From: Obelidium mucronatum
Taxonomy: Eukaryota > Chytridiomycota > Chytridiomycetes > Chytridiales > Chytriomycetaceae
Length of the DNA: 19,373 nt
Assembly (NCBI GenBank): GCA_025765595.1
Contig: JAIVFH010000452.1
Coordinates: forward strand, 1 to 19,373
Reading direction: 5' to 3'
Within the stretch, counting starts at the first letter, position 1. Every line of letters starts with the position of its first letter. Of the stretch, positions 9,209-19,373 are shown piece by piece. The notes below the pieces were generated by a model. That model was given only the letters and a program-made list of their open reading frames with translations, did not search any database and had not been told where the DNA came from. The translations under genes were made by a program, and so were the position numbers.

Positions 9209-11227
9209 AAACAGAATGTAAACAAAAAATAAACCTCAGATTGGGACAGCGGTTCAAATACATGATCATATACATCTGTTGAACTGAAATATCGAATTAG
9301 TTCGCGTTGCACGAAATCCTCCTCTTGATGAGGTGTTGCTGTTTCCGCGCTATCTCGGAAAGACAATGACGTGTTTGTATCAGAATCTTCCAGTGTAAAG
9401 GAGGGAGAAGACCTAATGAAAGAAAAACAAGTTTTTAGATGCGAGAATCTTGGGTGTTTTCTGTGTGTGTGGTTTTGCAACCCTTAACTGTTCTTCATGA
9501 GTCTTGGGAGATGCTCGAATCTTCAAGAAACGGGTCTTGTGAATCAAATCAAATACACGACGGACCCCGTCCAATCCACATTCATGCGATTTTTCCTTCA
9601 TGCAATACAGCTCGACCACCTCTCTCAGAACCTGCATCGTCAGTTCAAACACATCTGAACTAGTTCTTCGCATCAAGAATTGAAGCATCATGAAACCTGT
9701 TTGACTGCCTAAAGCTTGCTGCTGCTGCTTCCGGATCTTGTCGAGGCAACCACTCAGACATTGCTGGATTTCAAAAACACCACCAAAATTTGTCAAGTTG
9801 GATATGGAGGACGCAGGTGCAGTCACGTAGTTGGGAAACGTGAGTTGGGTATCTGCTTCAGAATCTTAAAACAACACAAAAAAACACGCGATAATTAAAA
9901 GATGCGAAAACGGTGTAACAACAGAGCGCTCTTACATAAATCAATCATGTCCCCTGCAGCCACATTGAAAATAGGATCCACTCTTCGAGCAACTTTTCGG
10001 TTTATCCGTGCTTCTACAGAAGAATCGCGAACATCAAATACCAAGTATTGTTTTCGACTCGGATTGTGGACAAGGATCAGATTATCAACAACGGATACTG
10101 CGTTCGATCCAGGCTCTTGCAGATTCAGCTCAAACTCCAACGCTACACTCATCTTTGTGATGCGATACAGCTGCATAATAAATGACATGGAATCTTGCAT
10201 CGCTGGGACAACCGTTGCAGTTGTATAAATGTAAGCACAATACAGCTTATCGTACCTTTATTTTTTTTGTGGTATGACTCGGGAATTAGATTGCTGAAAA
10301 AAAACATGAAAGACTAACTTACACTTGCAACAGACACACATCCTTCTTTGATATCCGCGTCGATCCGTTGTTGGCACCACCAGAAGAGCCACTCCAAATC
10401 CGAGAAATAGAGCTGCCTATACCCGAAATAGCTGATCCCAAACTGCCAATCGTAGCGGGTTCGATAATATCCAACACGACGCTTTGCAACTCGGAAACGG
10501 CCCCTCTCCTGCCAGAAACGTGAATCAAAGACACTTTACTCGGACTAGTACTGTTTCCATAAATCGCCAACAACGAATGTCGCACCGAATACATGTACCA
10601 CGTCACATTCATTGATATGGTTTTTCGTTGGGTGAAGAGTTTTTTGGATTTGGACATCTGGTGGTAATGAGATTGATGAGAGATCTGGAACGCAGAAGTT
10701 CTTCATCTAGTACGTAGCCATACCGAGTAAAAGTCGATTCCATCGTTTGAAACAACAAAGAATTCGTCGTCGTCTTCAAAGGCGGTCCATTCGAGCCCAA
10801 GAATCGCGTGGGACGCCTTCTTGAGCTGTTTCGCTTCGTGCGAGATTTCAAACACAAGCGTACTCGTTCTTGTCGTGGTTGCCGCGTCTGCGATCAGCTT
10901 ATGTATTTGCTGTGCTGCAACAGTTCAGTTTTCCGTGTTGTTCAAACGCTAACGTTTTCTTACCGCCACGCCGGCGCTCAGCAGCAGCGCCAGCCACACG
11001 GCGCGGCGACTCGCGCGCGCCGCTCTGAGCGCGTGGCCGGCGACGTGCGCCGGCAGCAGCGCCGAGCGCGCCGCTGTTGTCCGAACAGCGGCGACGCCGA
11101 CGCCGAGGCCGCCGGCGCGTGCGCTGACGCAGACCACGGCGCCGGCGTCGACAAACACAGCCAGCGGCGCGTGCGACGCCGGCGATGCGCTTGGTGCGCC
11201 GCACGGCGCAAGCACAAAGGGATGCAT
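8296..11227 (-). CDS. RMC1: RMC1 homologue (regulator of MON1-CCZ1; Mic1-domain protein)
   Basis: Seven exons: 11227-10964, 10909-10724, 10657-10323, 10255-9936, 9864-9489, 9412-9235, 9141-8296, in phase, giving 834 residues (human about 657). Family blocks in order: AVFVDAGAVVCVSARAGG (propeller start), DDEFFVVSNDGIDFYS, MNVTWYMYSVRHSLLAIYG, the strand VYDKLYCAYIY, the strongly conserved VVDNLILVHNPSRKQYLVFDVR, then TDVYDHVFEPLSQSE opening the C-terminal Mic1 (colon cancer-associated Mic1-like) region, which ends YYSIYREFWEEK. RMC1 is a subunit of the metazoan MON1-CCZ1 Rab7 exchange factor acting on late endosomes and autophagosomes, so Rab7 activation is the likely role here. The C-terminal exon has a low-complexity Gly/Ser insert (RGGEGGASGGGGGSRGGGG). 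Exon 1 is very GC-rich. Exon 4 uses an AAG acceptor, chosen over an earlier CAG because it restores the conserved strand. RPL17 ends 156 bp upstream. Confidence 0.9.
9142..9234 (-). other. RMC1 last intron with a 42-nt homopolymer
   Basis: This 93-bp intron lies between SQSE and SCDKFLL (donor GTTTAT, acceptor ATCAG). It contains an uninterrupted 42-nt T run on the sense strand, at 9165-9206. Confidence 0.8.
9165..9206 (+). repeat. Poly(A)/(T) tract, 42 nt
   Basis: Forty-two consecutive A residues on the plus strand, lying inside an RMC1 intron where they form an oversized poly-T tract upstream of the acceptor. The length may be imprecise because of sequencing slippage. Confidence 0.95.
10964..11227 (-). 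other. GC-rich first exon of RMC1
   Basis: The whole 264-nt first coding exon is Ala/Arg/Val-rich, with third positions almost all G or C. The following exons return to mixed composition within a few bases of the intron. Several frames stay open on both strands because of this bias. The chosen frame is fixed by the GTAAGA donor phase and the FVDAG...SARAGG resemblance to RMC1. Confidence 0.7.
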
Positions 11228-11383
11228 TTCAGCAAAATAATAATAAAGTGTAAAAACTGCGGCTTGTATTACTTTGCAAACACAGACAACAGCGTGAATA
11301 AGGAAACAACTCGTATTTGAACAATATCTTTGGGTCCAATAATAAAACAGAAGACATTCTCGCGTAACAATCAGTTTCCCCAT

Positions 11384-12538
11384 TTAGGCTCTGGCAGCCC
11401 GGATAGCCTTGCGGAGGGAAGCAACACGGGTCAAACGTGGAGCAACAGCCTCGCCCTTTGGAACTTCCTTCTCAGCCTCAACCAAGGTCAACTCCAAGTG
11501 ACATGGGTGGGACATGTATGGGTTAATTCTACCGTGGGCACGGTAGGTTCTGCGGCGCTGTGGTGGGGCCTGGTTGACTTGAATGTGACGAACAAACAAG
11601 TTGTCAATGTCGAGTCCCTTCACTTCAGCGTTGGATTCAGCGTTCTTCAAGAGGCCAAGGACAAACTCGGCAGACTTGATTGGCCATCTTCCTTGAGTGG
11701 CACCAAATTCCTTGGCCTGAGCGGTACGGCCGACACCTCCACTGAATCTTCTGAATGGAATGGCACGCTTGTGGTCCTTCACGGCCTCAAGGTAGGCAAC
11801 AGCCTTCTTGAGGGACAAACCCTTGATGGCCTGGGCAGTCTCACGAGTGTTCTTGAAGTGAACACGGAGGTAGGATCCACGGGACTTGACAGCTAAAATA
11901 TACCAATGTTTTCGTTTAGCGACGTTGCGTACGAATGACAAAGAGTTGTGCACGACCCCAACAGCTCGTTCGATTAGTCCATCTCGTCCGCATCAAAACC
12001 CTTTTGCTTCCCTTCCATTCCTGAATCAACTCTGTCTTCATCCAGTGAAATCGTTCTGTGTGGGGAGTTCAATCGACTACTCACACTTGGCAGAGGTTTC
12101 AGTAGCAGCGTAACGGGCCCTATAGACGCAAAATAAGGAGTCTATTTAATACATGGACATCGCCGGAGCGGAAGTGAGGCGGACAGAGAGATCCCGGTTG
12201 TCCAGTCCCAGCAAGATGCCTCCACTGCCACCACCCAACTCTCCATCCCCATCGCAACCATCCATCATAACCAGAATTAGAGTCCAGCGTCTCTCTTCTT
12301 CGGCTCGATTGCAGAGGACGGAAGAGGGCGGTCGCGATCGCCGCAGCTGGTATACGGGAGTTGAGTTTGGCTTCGTTGCATGGCGTCACCGCAGATGCTA
12401 CCCAGTAACAACCAGCCAACTCTGTACGAGAAGCGTCTATGTAATCCAGCGTTCGATTCAAAATACAGGCAGACAACCGCTAAGATCCCTCGCAGTCGGT
12501 GTTGAAGTGTTGTGTTGTGAAGGGACGAGACGTTACAT
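11384..12538 (-). CDS. RPL17: 60S ribosomal protein L17 (uL22)
   Basis: Exon 3 (11892-11384) and exon 2 (12119-12085) give [12 protein letters not shown] joined to [21 protein letters not shown], then [34 protein letters not shown] and [20 protein letters not shown]. This is unmistakable uL22, 181 residues, near the usual 184. It lines the large-subunit polypeptide exit tunnel. The intron at 11893-12084 has GTGAGT...TAG. The start is less certain: exon 2 begins G GCC CGT after a TAG acceptor with no ATG in frame, so the first two bases of ATG must come from an upstream exon. The best candidate is the AT at 12538-12537 (context CACCAAAA, donor GTAACG), which makes a 417-bp first intron. Candidates at 12160 and 12154 need introns of only 33-39 bp, below anything else seen here. 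Confidence is for the gene; the first exon is about 0.6. Confidence 0.95.
12120..12536 (-). other. Probable 417-bp first intron of RPL17
   Basis: The longest stretch without convincing coding sequence, and far longer than the other introns here. Open frames exist on both strands (for example plus 12153-12554) but they show no family motif. I looked for a box C/D snoRNA, since ribosomal protein introns often host them. There is a near-match to box C (ATGATGG, minus strand about 12260) but no convincing D box or closing stem, so no RNA gene is called. Confidence 0.5.
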
Positions 12539-12814
12539 TTTTGGTGAAATCTGAAAATCAAATTGGGCAACCATCACCCAACCAACATAATAATTCTGAT
12601 TAAAGCATCTTATTGCATGGGTATGCTCTCGAATTCATCTGCTTCTTAATTCCTTCTCAATGAGTCGTACGATCAGACCTTGCCACAGGATTCCTTTCAA
12701 GGTCTCATGCAATCGCTGAAGTCTGTCGTTTGAGTTCCAACTTACTGATTGTACTGATTACAGCTTAGCGGGTCTGTTGTAAATCTATTTAACTTATAAA
12801 AGAATTCAACCATC
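12539..12814. promoter_or_regulatory. Divergent promoter region, RPL17 / TSNAXIP1-like
   Basis: This 276-bp spacer separates the inferred first exon of RPL17 from the plus-strand start at 12815. A TATAAA (12795-12800) lies only about 15 bp from the plus ATG, too close for a usual TATA box. No tRNA or other feature is seen. Confidence 0.45.
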
Positions 12815-14692
12815 ATGGACGATGATCTGAAGGTAACAACACAAACCAGCTTTTGTCAAAACAGATCCGACTTCATTGATTTTAAAAAAAAACCTTGTTA
12901 CTACTCTTTATTAGCGCTGGAGAAAGTTGGGCAACGATCCCTTCCACAATGAACCCCTCTCCAACGGTGCAGTATTCCATACAAAGAAGAAACACAACAA
13001 TCACGTTCCACAACATATTCCTCACAAACACCCTTCAAAGCTCAGTTTGATTGGTTTCGAACACGGCCGTCGCGTGAAGCAAGAAAAAGTATTTGTTCAC
13101 GACGTGTTGGAACGAATCTCTGTAAACCAAAAGAAGGTATGTGAAAAAAAAAGCCCTCTTCCATTATTTTAAGTTTAGTATTTTCTACTTGAAGGATATT
13201 GACGTGCTCTGGGGCGGCCACTTGAACCACAACAACGTCAACAAGATCCTACAAGTCTCCCCATTCCAACAACGGAAATTCAGCCCCCCGAAAAAGCCCC
13301 CACAACCGTCTCCAATCCCCGGAGAATATATCCCCAAAACCCCTGACCGCGCTCTTTCCGCCACCAGCATCACGGATCATCCCGCGCCTACGGCTCTGGG
13401 ACATGTGGATGTTCCTGAAAACATGCATGATATGTTGAGAGAGTTTGATTCTGTAAGGCTTCAAGACCATGACCACGAGGCAGAGGAGCAATGCGACGAC
13501 CTTGACCTGGAACACAATGCGGCAGATGGGAGGAAACCTCCTGTAAACACTGTTCACGAGCAAAAAAAGGCTGCAACTGCATCGATGCTAGATAAAGACG
13601 ATCCAGCGAGAAGAAGAAAATACCTTCCAGCTTACCAATTGAATTTGACGAAGCACGGCCAATACAAGGCAATGAAGACGACTGACCATGAATTAGTTCA
13701 ATCCGAGTGGACAAGGAAGCAAGAAACTACGAAAATGGATAACTTGAAAGAATTGACAAAGTTTTTGCAAACGGTTTGTGTGCCTGAGATAAAAAAAAAT
13801 TTTCTTTTCCATCTCGCAGTGACATCAATTTTGAACTCAGGAACTTGCCGCTCTCGGATGCTCTGATCCCGGACCAGACATGAAACGCCTTCAAGTATAC
13901 CGTTACGTATTCGACCGCATCATTGAGGATTTCCGCCACTACGGCCCAATACTTGCAGAAATCAAGAACGAGTACGACACATTCATCAGCAGCTACAGCC
14001 TAGACCAAAACGAGCTCGTGTTTCTCAGAAACAAAGTCCGAAAACTGCTCGCCCAGAATGAAAACCGGCTCCTCCTCAAATTCGAGCGAAAGAAGAGCAT
14101 ACAGATGGAATCCCTTATTGCCCACCTCAAAGACGAAAACGAGTTCCTCAATTCAGAATTGCGCCGGAAACTTACATTGTATGCAAGTTACTTGCCGCCT
14201 GCTATTCTGAGTGAACGGAAACGAGAAGACGTCATGTTGACGGAAGTGGAACCGAATATCAAAAAGTTTCAGCCTGGAGAAGATCCAATCACATTGTACG
14301 AGAAGCAAATCAAAAACTTGACCGATGAAGTAAATACGCCTTATTTTTTTTAAAGAAAGCAAAAAGAAGCATGAGTAAAAGGTTCACTAAAACCGAAAAC
14401 AATCCAGGGAAACGCGAAATCAACAGAAATAGCACACCTCAAAAAAGCTCAAAACGAAGACTTTGTCGCCAAACAGATCCACACCATTTTGGAATCCGAA
14501 CATGAAGAAGTAACAGAGAAATACTCTCAACTCAAGGAAACTCATGCCCATCTGGAAGAAGAGTTGAAAACAAAAGTGAGCACTGTTGCGAAGCTGGAGG
14601 CGGCGCTGAGGGAAAAGGAAGAGCAGTATCACTTCCTGATTGCAGAGTACACGGGCCTTACAGAATCTATGGCGAAGAAGGGCGGATCGTAA
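12815..14692 (+). CDS. TSNAXIP1-like (translin-associated factor X-interacting N-terminal domain) protein
   Basis: Five exons: 12815-12832, 12915-13136, 13195-13773, 13841-14329, 14408-14692, giving 530 residues. Residues about 287-325 carry the family signature MKRLQVYRYVFDRIIED followed by YGPILAEIKNEYDTF, the most conserved part of the TSNAXIP1 N-terminal domain. The region around it and downstream (about 330-525) is highly charged coiled coil. The N-terminal 270 residues are Pro-, His- and Lys-rich and look disordered (PPKKPPQPSPIPGEYIPKTP). Vertebrate TSNAXIP1 is testis-associated and the family tracks with motile cilia, so an axonemal or flagellar role is likely but inferred. The first exon is only 18 nt (MDDDLK) and precedes an 82-bp intron. 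Its ATG is the nearest in-phase start to RWRKLGNDPF. The gene converges on UNC119 with 106 bp between stops. Confidence 0.8.
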
Positions 14693-14717
14693 AAAACGAT
14701 GGTTAAGAATTGAAGGA

Positions 14718-14723
14718 AATAAA
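14718..14723 (+). terminator. Candidate poly(A) signal of the TSNAXIP1-like gene
   Basis: AATAAA about 25 nt after the stop codon, in the 106-bp convergent spacer with UNC119. The UNC119 strand carries its own AATAAA in the same spacer, so the two 3' ends likely overlap. Confidence 0.45.
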
Positions 14724-14798
14724 AGGGAAGGGAGATCAAAAAATAAAAAGTTAACAAGACAAGAGGCCATTTATTACAAATTTTTGTAACTCCTTGTT

Positions 14799-15645
14799 TT
14801 AGTAGTACGAATAATAAGCCTTATTGTGCATAACCAATTTATCGTCCACAAAATAATAACTATCAGAAACAGTCTTGTATGGCGACGCCACCATATCCTT
14901 AACTAAATAGAAAAGCAACAAAACAAAAGATCATGAGCCTCTATAATCAAGCGAATACAAATAGAAAAAAAAAAACTCAACTTGTTTTTTCATCCAGCTT
15001 CGGAACCTTGTAAACATTTTCCCACGTATTCACGCTATTTGGAATACAGAAACCAAAGCTAAAATCAAACGATTTGATCATTTTGTCTTTAAAGTAATGG
15101 ATTTCAATCATGCGAAATGATCCCAATGGTTTGGGTCCAACAGCGAAAACTAGGTTGGTTCCAATGGAATCGTAGGTTAAAATTTCTTTGGGGAACTCGT
15201 ATTGGATGGAACGTGAGGAATCATCCGCGCTGGCCAATAAAAAAAAAAAACAAGAATGTCAGATGGTTGGATCCAAAACAAAGAAAACAGACTCACTCGA
15301 TTTCTGCGGTTTCAGTCCAATCAAGACTCTCCACTGGTCTCCCAATGTCAAAGAAAATCTGTTTTTGCGTTTAAATATATATTTTTTCAAACCAACTGCA
15401 AAGCTCAACCTTGTTTGACTTCATATCTTTGATCTGGAATTCAATAAACTGCACAGGATTCGAAATATAGTTGGGACATAGGAATCCTTTGGCTGGTCTC
15501 TTCATTCTGCATGATATAAAATGATTAATCGAACGCGTTTTTTTTATAAACGAGAAATCGTGTACTTGATAATATCAGCAGCTGATAGATCATCGGAAAG
15601 TGGCTTGCTGGATGTAAGGCCAAAGCGAGACACTGCTGTTGCCAT
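14799..15645 (-). CDS. UNC119: UNC119 homologue, lipid-binding ciliary cargo carrier
   Basis: Five exons: 15645-15566, 15506-15410, 15358-15297, 15229-14982, 14902-14799, giving 196 residues (human about 240, whose N-terminus is longer). The family blocks are clear: [21 protein letters not shown] (about residues 34-54), IFFDIGRP, then the hallmark [33 protein letters not shown] and the C-terminal [18 protein letters not shown]. These fit UNC119 rather than its paralogue PDE6D. The family folds as an immunoglobulin-like beta-sandwich that holds N-myristoylated proteins and releases them at the cilium when ARL3-GTP binds. The start ATG gives MATAVSRFG and is the only in-frame Met before the conserved region. 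It is divergent from FNTA, 85 bp between start codons. Confidence 0.94.
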
Positions 15646-15730
15646 CGCTTACTGGATTGTCTCAAAAATAAAAAGCACAAAAAAAAAATGAAAGTAAAAA
15701 TAAAAATAAATAAAAACTTAAAACCTTATA
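15646..15730. promoter_or_regulatory. 85-bp bidirectional spacer, UNC119 / FNTA
   Basis: The spacer between divergent start codons is A-rich on the plus strand (AAAAATAAAAAG and AAAATAAAAATAAATAAA runs). It probably contains both promoters. The poly(dA:dT) tracts could exclude nucleosomes; that role is inference. Confidence 0.5.
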
Positions 15731-16939
15731 ATGGACTTTGAGACCATTTTTGCCGACATTCTCCCGATTCCGGCAGACGAAGGGCCGAACCCAATGTCGC
15801 CAATCGCATATCCAGCAGAATGTGAGCAAGTAGAGTGGCGTATCAAGAGTGTGTTGTTGGTTGACATTTAGTTTTGTGGCTAGATACACAAGCGATGGAC
15901 TACTTCCGAGCATGCGCAAGAGCAGGCGAAACGTCACAAAGAGTTCTTGGTTTGTTTTTTCTGCTCCGCTGCTGTGAAAAAAGGCGCTGACTTGTGTCAT
16001 TTCAAGACCTCACCGCCGCCATCATTGAACTGAACCCCGCCCATTACACTGTCTGGAAAGTTCGCCAAGAGTGCCTCGTCGCACTCTCTTCTGATCTGCG
16101 TATTGAGTTGGAGTATGCGACAGCCGTTGGGATGGAACACCACAAAAACTACCAAGTGTGGCATCATCGCGAAATTGTTGTCACGCTGATTGGTCTGGAT
16201 ACCCAAGTTATTGCAAACGAAAAGAAATACATCAACAATCAGTTTGAGATTGATTGCAAAAACTATCATGCTTGGTCATACAGGTAAAAAAAAACAAAAA
16301 AAACAAGTGGCTGGATTCAAGGACTCATCACACCTAATTCAGACAATGGCTCGTTCGGAAATTCAATGCATGGGATCAAGAATTGGATGATATAAATAAG
16401 TTGCTTGTTCAGGATTGCAGAAACAATTCAGCCTGGAATCACCGCTATTTTTACTTTACAAACCGGCCGGAAGGGTTTTCCAAAGAGGATTTGGAGGAAG
16501 AAATTCAGTTTTGCCTACAGCATGTTCGCAAAACACCAAATAACGAATCTCCCTGGAATTACTTGAAGGGGTAACTGTCCAAGCCTTTATCCACAAATTA
16601 ATGGCTGACAAGAATACCCCAGAATTGTTAAGAAACCAGAAGTTACTCCAGAATTACTGGACTCTCTTGTTCAGGATGTGAAGAATCTTATCAAGGAAAA
16701 CGAATTTGTTGTGCATGGAGCAGCGTTTCTCTTGGACATTTTGGAGTCCAATATTGCCAAGGAAGTAGACGATACAAAGAAAGAGGAAGTTTCTATGGAA
16801 GCCAAAAAGGTGGGTGTGTTGACGTGTGCTTGCTTTTTTTTTGTAACTAACTAACCATCAACAGTTGTGTAACGAATTGATCAAATTCGACATTATTCGA
16901 ATCAAATTCTGGAATTACAGACTATCGCTTCTCAAATAA
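15731..16939 (+). CDS. RAM2: Protein farnesyltransferase / geranylgeranyltransferase type I alpha subunit
   Basis: Six exons: 15731-15821, 15884-15949, 16007-16283, 16343-16570, 16623-16809, 16865-16939, giving 307 residues (yeast Ram2 316, human FNTA 379, which has an N-terminal extension). PPTA helical-hairpin repeats appear in order: ELNPAHYTVWKVRQE, HHKNYQVWHHREIV, CKNYHAWSYRQWLVRKF, NNSAWNHRYFYF and NNESPWNYLKG. This is the family's N-x-x-W-x-x-R pattern. Ram2 pairs with a beta subunit to attach farnesyl or geranylgeranyl groups to CaaX proteins in the cytosol. The exon 1/2 junction restores PAEYTQAMDYFRA, matching the family. It shares an 85-bp divergent promoter with UNC119, and the stop is 42 bp from the convergent CDK stop. 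The stop codon lies inside AATAAA. Confidence 0.94.
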
Positions 16940-16940
16940 A
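16935..16940 (+). terminator. AATAAA overlapping the FNTA stop codon
   Basis: The last codons read AAA TAA AA, so the hexamer overlaps the stop. Cleavage 10-30 nt downstream would fall in the 42-bp spacer or inside the last exon of the convergent CDK gene. Confidence 0.4.
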
Positions 16941-16945
16941 AACAA

Positions 16946-16953
16946 AATTTATT
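16946..16953 (-). terminator. Candidate CDK poly(A) signal
   Basis: The minus strand carries CAATAAAT about 30 nt after the CDK stop, inside the 42-bp convergent spacer. Cleavage downstream of it would fall in FNTA exon 6. Confidence 0.4.
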
Positions 16954-16981
16954 GCTGATTCGCTATTCCGATCTGAAGCCC

Positions 16982-19373
<2,392 letters not shown>

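Noticed and set aside
10899..11204. Arg-rich 101-codon minus frame in the GC island
   Set aside because: Frame shadow of RMC1 exon 1; the neighbouring frame alone splices in phase and resembles the RMC1 propeller.
12120..12160. 33- or 39-bp first intron for RPL17, starting at ATG 12160 or 12154
   Set aside because: Shorter than every other intron here (minimum 47 bp) and with weak donors (GTATTA, GTCCAT); kept only as an alternative.
12153..12554. 133-codon plus-strand open frame opposite the RPL17 leader
   Set aside because: No family motif, biased Arg/Ser/Pro composition, and overlap with the inferred RPL17 intron and first exon; a similar frame is open on the other strand.
12540..12814. 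Possible tRNA or small RNA in the RPL17 upstream spacer
   Set aside because: No A-box/B-box pair or cloverleaf could be found by eye.

Overview
The window is nuclear DNA from a compact, intron-rich eukaryote. Genes on both strands are broken by about 50 short introns (mostly 47-95 bp), and the products are eukaryotic (kinetochore NUF2, BBSome subunit BBS2, a mitofusin, RMC1, ribosomal protein uL22/RPL17, a TSNAXIP1-like protein, UNC119, the farnesyltransferase alpha subunit and a CDK5/PHO85-type kinase). A fungal Fzo-style mitofusin P-loop and a PHO85-like kinase occur beside cilium/flagellum genes (BBS2, UNC119, TSNAXIP1-like). This suggests a zoosporic, chytrid-like early-diverging fungus. 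That assignment is inference from gene content; other flagellated opisthokonts are possible. No phage, transposon, CRISPR, tRNA or rRNA was recognised.

Layout, left to right: TLC-domain membrane protein (-, 27-841); NUF2 (-, 955-2861); BBS2 (+, 2911-5693); mitofusin/Fzo1 (+, 5738-8161); RMC1 (-, 8296-11227); RPL17 (-, 11384 to about 12538); TSNAXIP1-like (+, 12815-14692); UNC119 (-, 14799-15645); FTase/GGTase-I alpha subunit (+, 15731-16939); CDK5/PHO85-like kinase (-, 16982-18433); and an unrecognised coiled-coil protein (+, 18452 to beyond the right edge). Every splice model was built by hand from GT/AG sites, phase agreement and family resemblance. All exon sums come out in frame, except one apparent +1 frameshift in the last gene.

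Packing is tight. Start codons of divergent pairs are 49 bp (NUF2/BBS2), 85 bp (UNC119/FNTA) and 18 bp (CDK/coiled-coil) apart. Tandem BBS2 and mitofusin are 44 bp apart, and convergent FNTA and CDK stops are 42 bp apart. Functionally the window mixes cilium cargo handling (BBS2, UNC119), lipidation of membrane cargo (FNTA), organelle dynamics (mitofusin, RMC1) and cell-cycle genes (NUF2, CDK).

The most interesting signals are the concentration of flagellar genes with shared very short promoters; sharply GC-rich 5' coding islands in three genes whose 3' ends are AT-rich; an RPL17 start codon that appears to be split by an intron; about 30% AAG splice acceptors; a CDK5-shaped kinase carrying a PCTAIRE cyclin-binding helix; and an unknown coiled-coil gene with an apparent frameshift at a GGGG run.
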